Of a DNA stretch of 64,000 nt, positions 43,430 through 53,058 are shown in pieces. Within the stretch, counting starts at the first letter, position 1. Each line of letters begins with the position of its first letter. A program made the position numbers and the translations under genes. Under the pieces are notes generated by a model, which did not search any database, was not told the DNA's origin, and saw nothing but the letters and a program-made list of their open reading frames with translations. Source of the DNA: an uncultured Alphaproteobacteria bacterium. GTDB taxonomy: Bacteria > Pseudomonadota > Alphaproteobacteria > Rhodobacterales > Rhodobacteraceae. The stretch lies in the NCBI GenBank assembly GCA_902573735.1, contig CACGLH010000002.1, positions 186,001-250,000 on the forward strand, given 5' to 3'.

Positions 43430-43433
43430 TAAA

Positions 43434-44471
43434 TTATTTTATTCTAAAAATTAGAAAAGGAACAAAAAAAGTTAAAAAAATAATTCTTATCACATGGTGT
43501 ATTGCTACATAAGTTGGATCTGCATTAACTATACTTCCCATTGCAATCATTGTTTCTAATCCGCCAGGAGCAAAGGCTATTATTGCATCGACTAATTCAA
43601 TATTTGTAATTTTTGATGTAAGGAATGCAAAAAATAAAGAAAATAATGCCCCTACTAAAGTTAGTGAAAATCCACCGATAAATGAAGTTTTCAATAATTT
43701 TAAATCTACAGAAACAAACCTGGCGCCTATTACAACTCCAAGAGTAATAAAAGCAAAAATAGAAAAAACAGGATTCATTAACCCTTCTGTAATACCACTG
43801 CCATGACTAAATGTTGTACAGATCATTCCACCCATTAGAAATGGAGCTGGAACTTTAGTATTCATTATTGCAAGTCCAATTAACAATGAAAAAATAATAA
43901 TTAAGATTAATTGTATGAAGGATATAGTATTTTCATTTAATTCAAAATTATTAGAGATTTCAGTATCAGAAGTTATAACAACTAATATGGGTGTAAGCAA
44001 AGTTAGGCTAAGAACTCTGATTGACTGAATTATTGCAATTTTGGGAGTATTTGTTTTGATATCATTGCTAATGCTTAATACAAAACTTAAATGACCAGGA
44101 GAAGATGCTAATATGGAAGTTTTTTTGTCCAATGAATAATAGGACAAAAAAAGCATTCCAAATAAAGTGATTAGAATGACTGTAGAAACCATCATTAATA
44201 AACTTATTGGCCAAGTGGAAATTTGAGCTAATGAATTTGGTGTAATATTTGAACCGATCGTTATACCAATAATTGCAAACCCAAAATTTCTAAGGAAAAT
44301 TGGAATTGAGAACTTTAATCCTAGGATCGCACTAATGGAGCAAATTATGGTAGGACCTAGAAGAAATGGCGCTGGTAATTTCATTTGCCATGCCAAAAAA
44401 GCTCCCAAAGATCCTAGTATAATAGATACAATTAATTCAATTGTAGACTTTTTATTTCTTGATGAAAGCAT
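43434..44471 (-). CDS. AbrB-family membrane protein (ammonia monooxygenase-like/DUF)
   Basis: LAWQMKLPAPFLLGPTI ... MNTKVPAPFLMGGMI internal repeat; AFAPGGLETMIAMG. Confidence 0.85.
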   Translation of the reverse strand: MLSSRNKKSTIELIVSIILGSLGAFLAWQMKLPAPFLLGPTIICSISAILGLKFSIPIFLRNFGFAIIGITIGSNITPNSLAQISTWPISLLMMVSTVILITLFGMLFLSYYSLDKKTSILASSPGHLSFVLSISNDIKTNTPKIAIIQSIRVLSLTLLTPILVVITSDTEISNNFELNENTISFIQLILIIIFSLLIGLAIMNTKVPAPFLMGGMICTTFSHGSGITEGLMNPVFSIFAFITLGVVIGARFVSVDLKLLKTSFIGGFSLTLVGALFSLFFAFLTSKITNIELVDAIIAFAPGGLETMIAMGSIVNADPTYVAIHHVIRIIFLTFFVPFLIFRIK

Positions 44472-44770
44472 TATTTTATTTTTAATTCCTCTAAAATAAT
44501 ACCAAAGGATGCACCATGAAGGTCCCTATCTTTTGAAGATCCTTGGATATTAGGTCTTGGAATAGTTATTTTGACTATAAATAAGTCTTTTATTGGGAAA
44601 ATTTCTATTTGTTTTTTTGGTATTTTATATAGTCTCGAAATTTCAATTTTTGTTATTTTTTGAATTATTGTTTCAAATGTCTTTCTATTTGAACAAAAAA
44701 TATCGATTGTTAATAAAAATGGCCCTGCATTTTTACTTCTAATTTTTTTTACTAACTCTTTTAATCTCAT
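44471..44770 (-). CDS. DUF4387 domain protein
   Basis: KNAGPFLLTIDIFCSNRKTFE; RPNIQGSSKDRDLHGAS; directly follows AtuA-like gene. Confidence 0.82.
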   Translation of the reverse strand: MRLKELVKKIRSKNAGPFLLTIDIFCSNRKTFETIIQKITKIEISRLYKIPKKQIEIFPIKDLFIVKITIPRPNIQGSSKDRDLHGASFGIILEELKIK

Positions 44771-46134
44771 ATTGAATATTTTTCTAATTTAAAAATATCC
44801 ATAGGATTTTTTACACTTATAACATGATTTAAACAAAATGCGTATTTTTTGCCAATATTGAATGAAGGTGGAGACAATGGAAAAGAAAAGGTTGGTAACT
44901 CAGTTTTTTTAAATAGTGAATGGTGCAATAATAAAGGATTGAGAATTTTACTTATTTCTTCACATTCGTATTGTTTTTTTGCTGTTACTACAACTAAGAC
45001 CCCTATTTCATTTGGTTCCACGGTTTTTCTTTCCAACGAACCTAAAGTTGCATTTTTCCCAACAAATCTAAATTGTATTTTGTAATTTTTCTTCTTTAAT
45101 GATAAGGAACTATCAACAATCTTTTTTACTTTATTTTCGACTTGTTTTGACCATTTTTTAATACTCTTGACGTAAGTTTCATCTCTTATCAAAACTATTG
45201 AAATGGATTGGTATCCTTCAACATATGTCCCTTCTAGTTTGATCTTATAATTATTGTCCTTTACCCAATTAGCTCCAGTAACATATACTGAACCATCCTT
45301 TTGTTTTTCATAAATTGCTTTTTTAACATCTAGATGTCCTCCAGGTTCAATCAAAGTGAAAGGGTTTGAATTTTCATAAACCATATGAGCAGATACTGTA
45401 AAAGGTGTTACCTTGGTGTTATTGCTAACTGGTTTAATAAAAAAACCATTTTTTTTAAAGGAAATAAGGATAACACCTGATCTAGGATTTGTGGTACAGA
45501 AAGCTCCACATTCCCCTATTTTACCAGCATGCCAGGCGATTGCTTTGTCAACACCTTTCATAATAGGGAGGCTTGCAATTAAGGATGCATCGGTAGATCT
45601 TCCACAAATTATGATATCTGCTTTGGTATTTATTGCTTCTGTAATTTGTTCAACACCAGCAAGGCCTACAATATTTGTACAATTTATAATTTTTTTTGAG
45701 GAAATTTTAGGGGCATTATTTAAGGGGGAAAGATTTTTACTTAAAAAAGCTTTATTAATATTTTTTTTTGATTGAGAGCATTTTAATAAGGTAATTTTTA
45801 TATTTTGATTTAATTCTTTAGCTAATTCTTTAGTAATTTCTAAAAACCAATCAACTGTTTTATCCGTTCCACAAGTTCCAGCGCTTCCAATTAATAAGGG
45901 AATTTTTAATTTTTCCCTAGCTACCATTAATGTCTTCCATTCAGATTTAGTAGAAGATCTTGAATATTTAGATTTTCCTTTTCCAAGGTAAGCAGGACCA
46001 GAGTCAGTTGATCCACCATCTACTACTATGATATCTGGTTTTTCTTTTAAGCCCCTTTCTAATGCTTTCTTACAATAAGTAATTCCTAAAGCACCAGTAG
46101 GAACTAAAACCTTTACATTCATTGTACTATCCAA
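44767..46134 (-). CDS. AtuA family (DUF1446) protein
   Basis: VDGGSTDSGPAYLGKGKSKYSR; LLIGSAGTCGTDKTVDWFLEI; IICGRSTDASLIA. Confidence 0.88.
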   Translation of the reverse strand: MDSTMNVKVLVPTGALGITYCKKALERGLKEKPDIIVVDGGSTDSGPAYLGKGKSKYSRSSTKSEWKTLMVAREKLKIPLLIGSAGTCGTDKTVDWFLEITKELAKELNQNIKITLLKCSQSKKNINKAFLSKNLSPLNNAPKISSKKIINCTNIVGLAGVEQITEAINTKADIIICGRSTDASLIASLPIMKGVDKAIAWHAGKIGECGAFCTTNPRSGVILISFKKNGFFIKPVSNNTKVTPFTVSAHMVYENSNPFTLIEPGGHLDVKKAIYEKQKDGSVYVTGANWVKDNNYKIKLEGTYVEGYQSISIVLIRDETYVKSIKKWSKQVENKVKKIVDSSLSLKKKNYKIQFRFVGKNATLGSLERKTVEPNEIGVLVVVTAKKQYECEEISKILNPLLLHHSLFKKTELPTFSFPLSPPSFNIGKKYAFCLNHVISVKNPMDIFKLEKYSI

Positions 46135-47635
46135 TTGGTGTTGGTTTTTTTAGATAAGATCTTAAAAAAATTGGTGCAATAAAACCTATAAAGGCTGCAA
46201 TCCACAATCCTACCGAAATATAAGAATTAAATAGATAGGTCCAGTCACCATTGGATAAAACCATTGCTCTTCTTAAACTTACTTCCATGTGTCCTCCAAG
46301 CAAAATTCCAAGTATAACAGGAACTGCAGGTATTTTTAATTTTCGTAAGGTAAAACCTAAAACACCAAACCCTATCATTAGTAAAAGATCAAAATAGCTT
46401 CCAGATAAGGAATAAATTCCAACAAAAGAAACCATAGCTACTCCAGGCAGTAAAAATGATGCTGGTACTTGAAGAATTTTTGTAAATACTTTTACTAAAG
46501 GAACATTCAAAATTAATAAAACAAAGTTAGCTATTAATAGTGTTGCTATTAAACCCCAAACCACCTCTGGTCTTTCATTAAAAAGGAGTGGTCCTGGTGT
46601 TATGTTTAATGTCATCAATAAAGCAAGTAAAACAGCAGTTGTTCCAGAACCAGGTACTCCTAAAGTTAACATTGGAACAAGTGCACCTCCAGCAGCGGCA
46701 TTATTTCCAGCTTCTGGAGCAGCTACGCCTCTAATATCCCCTGTTCCAAAAGTCTTTTTTTCTTTAGCTAAAGATTTTTCACTCATATAAGCAAGAAAAC
46801 TACCTAAAGAAGCTCCTGCTCCAGGAAGAACTCCTGCTATAAAGCCAACAGTAGTTGCTCTTAGCATTGTCCATTTGGTCGCCAATATATCTTTTATAGG
46901 AATTGAGATTTTTCCTAGTTTTACTCCAATAGCGGAGTCTTTTCCTCTACTTTCGATAAAAACAAATATTTCAGTAACTGCAAAAAGACCAACAATTGCT
47001 ACTAAAAAATCCACACCATCATATAAATGAAGGTTTCCTCCAGTAAATCTTGTCATTCCAGTTGAATTATCTACACCTATCATTGAAATGCCTAATCCTA
47101 AGCATACTGCAATTGCTGATTTTGCTTGGTTTTCAGCGCCTATTCCTCCAAGTGTACAAAATGCTAGAAGATATAATGCAAAGTATTCAGCTGGGCCAAA
47201 ATAAAACGCGACTCTTGCTAAGATTGGTGCTAAAAGCATTAGTCCTATTGTAGCGAGAAAAGCTCCGACAAAAGACGATACACCCGAAAGTACCAGGGCA
47301 TCACCAGCTCTTCCTTTTTTTGCCATTGGATAACCGTCAAGAGTTGTCATCATAGCAGGTTCATCACCAGGTATATTTAAGAGAATCGACGATATTCTTC
47401 CTCCATACATGGCTCCATAATACACACTAGTCATGAGAACGAGAGCTTGTGTTGCATCTAACTCTAAGGTAAAGGCAAGAGGTATGAGTATTGCTACGCC
47501 ATTGGAAGGTCCAAGTCCTGGTAAAGCCCCAATAATTGTTCCAAGAATGCACCCTATTATAGCTAAGCTAAGAGTAGTTAATGTAAGTGCAATACCAAAA
47601 CCAAGAGCTAAATTTTGAAAAAGTTCCATTTGCAA
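46127..47635 (-). CDS. tctA: TctA large permease of tripartite tricarboxylate transporter (TTT)
   Basis: GALPGLGPSNGVAILIPLAF; GGRISSILLNIPGDEPAMMTTLDGYPMAKKGRAGDAL. Confidence 0.95.
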   Translation of the reverse strand: MQMELFQNLALGFGIALTLTTLSLAIIGCILGTIIGALPGLGPSNGVAILIPLAFTLELDATQALVLMTSVYYGAMYGGRISSILLNIPGDEPAMMTTLDGYPMAKKGRAGDALVLSGVSSFVGAFLATIGLMLLAPILARVAFYFGPAEYFALYLLAFCTLGGIGAENQAKSAIAVCLGLGISMIGVDNSTGMTRFTGGNLHLYDGVDFLVAIVGLFAVTEIFVFIESRGKDSAIGVKLGKISIPIKDILATKWTMLRATTVGFIAGVLPGAGASLGSFLAYMSEKSLAKEKKTFGTGDIRGVAAPEAGNNAAAGGALVPMLTLGVPGSGTTAVLLALLMTLNITPGPLLFNERPEVVWGLIATLLIANFVLLILNVPLVKVFTKILQVPASFLLPGVAMVSFVGIYSLSGSYFDLLLMIGFGVLGFTLRKLKIPAVPVILGILLGGHMEVSLRRAMVLSNGDWTYLFNSYISVGLWIAAFIGFIAPIFLRSYLKKPTPIG

Positions 47636-48073
47636 TTAACCTAAAAGAAATTTTGGGAAAGGAAAAAGACTCAGTCCTAATCCAAATTTAAATATTGTGA
47701 ATAACGATAAAGATAAGATTAAACCAGTTGCTGATGATTTAAAAATACTGGGTTGTATTAAGTAGGATAAAGCAGCAGATGCCAATGCTGTAGGTAAAAG
47801 GAAACCAAATGTTTTTAATGAAAAAGCATATAAGATTAAAACAATTAAAGCTGTAAATAATTTAATTAAAGTTTTAACATTTGGCCACAATGGGTCTTTA
47901 TCTGGTTTTATTATCATTGTTATTGAACAAATCAAAGCAGCACCAGAAACTATAAAAGGAAAGTTTTTGGGTCCTAAAGGGTCAGCAAAAAAGGGTGATT
48001 CCAACTGGGTAGCACTGACAAAAAATGTCAGTGCTAATATAGTTAAAGTAGAGCCGAATATTCGGTCTGACAC
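47636..48073 (-). CDS. tctB: TctB small permease of TTT
   Basis: Four-TM protein between tctC and tctA; DPLGPKNFPFIVSGAALI. Confidence 0.88.
   Translation of the reverse strand: MSDRIFGSTLTILALTFFVSATQLESPFFADPLGPKNFPFIVSGAALICSITMIIKPDKDPLWPNVKTLIKLFTALIVLILYAFSLKTFGFLLPTALASAALSYLIQPSIFKSSATGLILSLSLFTIFKFGLGLSLFPFPKFLLG
48010..48036 (-). repeat. Perfect 11-bp inverted repeat with A5 loop in tctB 5' coding region
   Basis: TAGCACTGACA-AAAAA-TGTCAGTGCTA, about 37 nt after the tctC stop. Confidence 0.85.
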
Positions 48074-49038
48074 TATTTCATTACACCAAGTTCTTTGGAT
48101 AAAGCTTGGACTTCAGCCATAACTCCAACAACATAATCTTGGAAGTTTGGACCAACTTTATTAAATGGTGCTAATCCGTTGGCTTCCATGGCCTTTTTCC
48201 ACTCTGCGGAATCACCAACTTTTCTGAGGGCCTCAGTCCATTTTTTATATGAAGCATCAGATGCACCTTTCGGAGTATACAAACCTCTCCAATTAACAGC
48301 AACTACATCAATTCCCTGTTCTTTGGCAGTAGGAATATCTTCAAAACCAGGAATTCTTTCGTCTGTAAATGAAGCAAGTACTCTTACATCACCAGATTTG
48401 ATAAACCCAACAACCCCGGAAATATCACCAGTCATAGCAGCGGTAAAACCACCTACTGTTTGAGTAATAGCGTCAGCATCTCCATCAACACCAATATATT
48501 TAACCTTAGCAATATCGGTAAACCCTTTTTTTCCTAAAGCCATTAATACTTTTAAGTGATCAAAACCACCTGCAGCAGATCCCCCAGCAAAAGCATGATT
48601 TGCAGGATCTGCAATAACAGCATCAAGTAAGTCATTTAAATTTTTATAAGGTGAGTCTGCAGCTACTACTATAACTCCAGGGTCTGCACCAATAGCGCCA
48701 AGAAAACGTACTTGATCATAGGTCATTCCAGAATAGGCATTCTGCGCTAACCTTGTGGCTGTTGCAGAAGAAGCAGCTACTATTAAGTTGTCATCTGTAT
48801 TTCTTTCATTTACTACATGACCGTAGGCTAAGCCTCCGCCTCCACCTGCCATATTAGTTACCTGAATAGGTGAATCATAAGCACCAATATCATACATAAT
48901 TTTTGTAATAGTTCTGCAAGTAAAGTCCCAGCCACCACCTGGATTTGCTGGTGCTATACATTCAGCTGAAAACAAACTTGTAGCTGCAAAGAATGTAACT
49001 GACAATCCAGCAGCAAAAGATTTAATTTTTTTGATCAT
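48073..49038 (-). CDS. tctC: TctC solute-binding protein of TTT
   Basis: Signal peptide; APANPGGGWDFTCRTI; MAGGGGGLAYGHV. Confidence 0.95.
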   Translation of the reverse strand: MIKKIKSFAAGLSVTFFAATSLFSAECIAPANPGGGWDFTCRTITKIMYDIGAYDSPIQVTNMAGGGGGLAYGHVVNERNTDDNLIVAASSATATRLAQNAYSGMTYDQVRFLGAIGADPGVIVVAADSPYKNLNDLLDAVIADPANHAFAGGSAAGGFDHLKVLMALGKKGFTDIAKVKYIGVDGDADAITQTVGGFTAAMTGDISGVVGFIKSGDVRVLASFTDERIPGFEDIPTAKEQGIDVVAVNWRGLYTPKGASDASYKKWTEALRKVGDSAEWKKAMEANGLAPFNKVGPNFQDYVVGVMAEVQALSKELGVMK

Positions 49039-49153
49039 ATTTTCCTCCTAAATATGATTAGTTTAATTTATTGAGAAACAAGCAATCTCAGCTGTGAGGA
49101 TAGGCATCCTGAAAAAAAAATACAAGTATTCAATTAATGAAAAATCTCTAAAT

Positions 49154-50485
49154 TTAAGATTTTAAATACCTTCTAAATTCTTCCCATGATAATTTTGGTA
49201 CTCTCGTTAAATTATCAAAATCAACATAGACGAGACCAAATCTTTTACTATATCCAAATGCCCATTCGAAATTATCTAACAATGACCAAGCGAAATATCC
49301 TTTTAAAGGAATTCCATTTTCTAAAAGCTTAAAGCACTCAATTAGGTGTTCATTATAGAATTTTATTCTTTTAGAATCATTAATTTTTCCGTCTATAATA
49401 ACATCTTTGTTGGCCATACCATTTTCTGTTACATAAATTGGTATTTTTTTTGAATATTCTTTATGTAATCTTTCAATAAGAATTCTAAGCCCATTAGGAA
49501 AAATTTCCCAACCCATATCGGTAATATCTAAATCACCATTAACGGATTTGTAACCCAAAAAAGATTCACTTGGATCGATTTTGATCAATGATCTTGTATA
49601 ATAATTTATTCCTACCCAATCTAGGGGTTGAGAAATTTTTGCTAGATCTTTTTCATAATTTTTTGGCATATATTGAGAAAAAAGATCAAGTGTTTGAGAA
49701 GGATAAACACCATTAAAAATGGCTTCATCAAACCAAAGATTATGAATTTCATCTGCTAAATTTGTGACTTTTAAAGTTTCAGGTTTGTCATCAAAGGGTT
49801 GAACAAGATGTTTATTTAATACAATTCCGGCATTCTTGTAGTTATGACTCCTAATTACTTGCATAGCTTCAGCATGAGCAACTAATATCATATGCATTGT
49901 TTTGATGCCTGATTCTATACTTCTTTCACCAGGAGCATGTTCACCAAGATAATGACTTAGCCAAGAAACACACCATGGTTCGTTTATTGTTGCAATTGAG
50001 TCTAACCTGTCTGAAAATCTTCTCATAATGATGTCTGTAAAATCGGCAAACCACTTAGTTGTATCGCGATTTTTCCATCCACCTTTTGACATAAAAATTT
50101 CTGGCAAATCCCAATGATAAAGTGTTGAGTATGTTTTTAAATTATTTTCTAGAAGCTCATCAATTAATTTATCATAAAATGAAATCCCCTCTTTATTAAT
50201 AGCACCTTTCCCTTCAGGAAGAATTCTAGGCCATGAAAAAGAAAATCGATATGCAGAAAATCCAGCGTCTGAAATTAATTTAACATCCTCCTTGTAATTG
50301 ATAACATGAGCACAAGCAATATTACCTGATTCATTATTAAAAACTCTCCCATCTTGTTTTGAAAAATTATCCCAATGACTAAGCCCTGATTTTCCAAAAC
50401 TATTTCCTTCAATTTGATAACTTGAAGTTGCTACACCAAAGGTAAAATCATCAGGGAATTTATTTATTATTTTTAGATCTACCAT
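49154..50485 (-). CDS. GH1 family beta-glucosidase
   Basis: FTFGVATSSYQIEG; TINEPWC acid/base; PIYVTENGMA nucleophile. Confidence 0.96.
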   Translation of the reverse strand: MVDLKIINKFPDDFTFGVATSSYQIEGNSFGKSGLSHWDNFSKQDGRVFNNESGNIACAHVINYKEDVKLISDAGFSAYRFSFSWPRILPEGKGAINKEGISFYDKLIDELLENNLKTYSTLYHWDLPEIFMSKGGWKNRDTTKWFADFTDIIMRRFSDRLDSIATINEPWCVSWLSHYLGEHAPGERSIESGIKTMHMILVAHAEAMQVIRSHNYKNAGIVLNKHLVQPFDDKPETLKVTNLADEIHNLWFDEAIFNGVYPSQTLDLFSQYMPKNYEKDLAKISQPLDWVGINYYTRSLIKIDPSESFLGYKSVNGDLDITDMGWEIFPNGLRILIERLHKEYSKKIPIYVTENGMANKDVIIDGKINDSKRIKFYNEHLIECFKLLENGIPLKGYFAWSLLDNFEWAFGYSKRFGLVYVDFDNLTRVPKLSWEEFRRYLKS

Positions 50486-50683
50486 TATAATAAAGCCTAT
50501 AGTTTTAAAACCATCTAAATATATTATATCTTTTCAAGCTATTTCTTAAAACTTAAAAATTGCCTTTTTTTCAGGCATATTTGTTTTTTTTTAATTTATT
50601 AGTAGATAAACGTTGTATCTCTGTAATGATTTATGTACTAATTCTATGCTTACGTTAAGTAAATTATATGAAATGGGGGAAAT

Positions 50684-52003
50684 ATGAACATTTTAAAAAT
50701 TAAAAAACTCCTTTTAGCTTCTGTACTATTGGTTTTTCCAACAAGTATAATTGCTGGGAGTGGACATTATCATTATGATGGTCCAGATATTTCTGGAGCC
50801 AAAATTAAAATTTTTGGACCTTGGTTAGCACCTGAAGATGAAAGCTTCAGAGATGTTTTATCTATTTTTGAAAAAGAAACAGGTGCATCAGTTGAATATG
50901 GTGGATCAGACGAATTTGAGCAGATCATTAATATTGACTGTAAAGCAGGTAATCCAGCTGATATAGCAGTCTTTCCACAACCTGGTTTAGCCGCAAATAT
51001 TGCTGCAACTGGATGTTTAGCACCACAAGGTAATGATTTAAAGCAAATGGTTTTGGATGATTATGCGGCTGGTCAATCATGGGTTGATTTGACAACTTAT
51101 GCAGACGCTAATGGAAATGACCAATTTTACGGTATTTTCTTCAGAGTTAATGTGAAAAGCCTAGTTTGGTATTCACCTGATAACTTTGAAGATAATGGAT
51201 ATGAAGTTCCTAAAACAATGGAGGAATTATTATCACTTACAGAAAAAATGGCTTCTGACGGTAACACACCTTGGTGTATTGGTCTCGAGTCTGGTGGAGC
51301 AACAGGATGGCCAGCAACTGATTGGATGGAAGAAATAATGTTGAGGACTCATCCCCCATCAGTATATGACCAATGGGTGTCTAATGAGATGCCATTTAAT
51401 GATCAAAAAGTTATAGATGCAATGAAATTTTTTGGTACATTTGCATTGAATGACGATTATGTAGCAGGTGGTTCAAAAGCAGTTGCAACAACTGGTTTTA
51501 GAGATTCTCCAAAAGGTTTGTTTACATCACCACCACAGTGTATGATGCATAGACAAGCTAGTTTTATTCCTGCCTTCTTTCCAGAAGGTGTTGAAGCAGG
51601 TGTAGATTATGATTTTTTCTATTTTCCAGCTTATTCTTCAAAGGATCTCGGACGTCCAGTTCTAGGAGCAGGTACTGTTGTTACAGCTACTAACAATGAT
51701 CCGGCAACTACAGAACTAATGAAGTTTTTAATGCATCCAGAAGCTCATGAAAGATTTATGGGTAAGGGAGGTTTCTTAACACCTCATAAGGGTGTAGATA
51801 AAAGCAAATATGCGAGTGATACATTTAGAGGATTACACGATATTTTAGTTGGTGCGACTACATTTAGATTTGATGGATCAGATTTAATGCCAGGCGCTGT
51901 CGGTGCGGGTTCCTTTTGGACTGGTATGGTTGATTATACCAATGGTAAATCAGCAAAAGATGTTGCAGATGCTATTCAATCTAGCTGGGATGCAATTAAA
52001 TAA
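50684..52003 (+). CDS. Alpha-glucoside-type ABC transporter substrate-binding protein (AglE-like)
   Basis: Signal peptide; KIFGPWLAPEDESFRDVLSIFEKETGASVEYGGSDEFEQII. Confidence 0.9.
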   Translation: MNILKIKKLLLASVLLVFPTSIIAGSGHYHYDGPDISGAKIKIFGPWLAPEDESFRDVLSIFEKETGASVEYGGSDEFEQIINIDCKAGNPADIAVFPQPGLAANIAATGCLAPQGNDLKQMVLDDYAAGQSWVDLTTYADANGNDQFYGIFFRVNVKSLVWYSPDNFEDNGYEVPKTMEELLSLTEKMASDGNTPWCIGLESGGATGWPATDWMEEIMLRTHPPSVYDQWVSNEMPFNDQKVIDAMKFFGTFALNDDYVAGGSKAVATTGFRDSPKGLFTSPPQCMMHRQASFIPAFFPEGVEAGVDYDFFYFPAYSSKDLGRPVLGAGTVVTATNNDPATTELMKFLMHPEAHERFMGKGGFLTPHKGVDKSKYASDTFRGLHDILVGATTFRFDGSDLMPGAVGAGSFWTGMVDYTNGKSAKDVADAIQSSWDAIK

Positions 52004-52018
52004 ATAAATCTTGCTAAG

Positions 52019-52053
52019 AAGGCGAACAATAAACTTGTTCGCCTTTTTTTTTT
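52019..52053 (+). terminator. Strong intrinsic terminator between SBP and permease genes
   Basis: AAGGCGAACAA-TAAAC-TTGTTCGCCTT perfect 11-bp stem followed by T tract. Confidence 0.93.
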
Positions 52054-52068
52054 ATAATAAAAATCATC

Positions 52069-53058
52069 ATGAGTTTTTTTTCATTAATATCAACTGTTAT
52101 AGTTGGCGTTCTGTTCTTTATCATTTACTTTGGTTTATCAAATTTTATTTTAGATTTAGTTTGTAAATTTAAAAGCAATTCTGTAGCTCTTGAAAATTCG
52201 GTAAGAGCTATAATTTTCATAGCTCCTGCTTTTTTAGTTTTGTTTATGTTTATTTTATATCCTGTTTTTGAAACAGTGAGATTAAGTTTTTATGACAAAT
52301 TTGGTCGTGAATTTGTTGGTTGGAACAATTATTTATGGGCATTAAATGATCCAAACTTTAGAAGAAGCATTTTAAATAACTTGGGTTGGCTTTTGATAGT
52401 TCCAACACTTAGTACTTTTTTTGGTTTAGTAATTGCCAATTTAACTGACAAGATATGGTGGGGAACTATCGCAAAGTCTATTATTTTTATGCCTATGGCC
52501 ATATCATTCGTAGGAGCTGGAGTAATATGGAAATTTATTTACGATTATAGAGGAACAGGTGATCAGCAAATAGGTTTGTTAAATGCAATTGTTGTTTCTA
52601 TGGGGATGGAACCGCAAGCATGGCTCACAATTTCAATTTGGAACAATCTTTTTTTAATGGCCATTATGATTTGGATACAAACTGGTTTAGCCCTTGTGAT
52701 TTTTAGTGCTGCTCTTCGAGGTATTCCAAATGAAACGCTTGAAGCAGCACGTATAGATGGGGCAAGCGAATTTAGAATTTTTTGGTCTATAATTATACCA
52801 TTTTTAGAAAGAACTATTTTAGTTATTTGGACTATAATCACAATTTTAGTCTTAAAAGTATTCGATATTATCTATGCAATGACCAATGGGGAGTGGCAAA
52901 CAGAAGTTCTGGCTAACCTCATGTATGATTGGATGTTTAGAGGAGGAGGGGATTCTGGAAGGGGTAGTGTATTAGCTTTTTGTATAATGATAGGAGTTAT
53001 TCCTATACTTGTTTGGAATTTATATAGGCATAGGCAAGAGCAAAAAAATGAAATTTAA
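52069..53058 (+). CDS. Sugar ABC transporter permease (AglF-like)
   Basis: EAARIDGASEFRIFWSIIIPFL EAA loop; follows aglE-like gene. Confidence 0.92.
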   Translation: MSFFSLISTVIVGVLFFIIYFGLSNFILDLVCKFKSNSVALENSVRAIIFIAPAFLVLFMFILYPVFETVRLSFYDKFGREFVGWNNYLWALNDPNFRRSILNNLGWLLIVPTLSTFFGLVIANLTDKIWWGTIAKSIIFMPMAISFVGAGVIWKFIYDYRGTGDQQIGLLNAIVVSMGMEPQAWLTISIWNNLFLMAIMIWIQTGLALVIFSAALRGIPNETLEAARIDGASEFRIFWSIIIPFLERTILVIWTIITILVLKVFDIIYAMTNGEWQTEVLANLMYDWMFRGGGDSGRGSVLAFCIMIGVIPILVWNLYRHRQEQKNEI

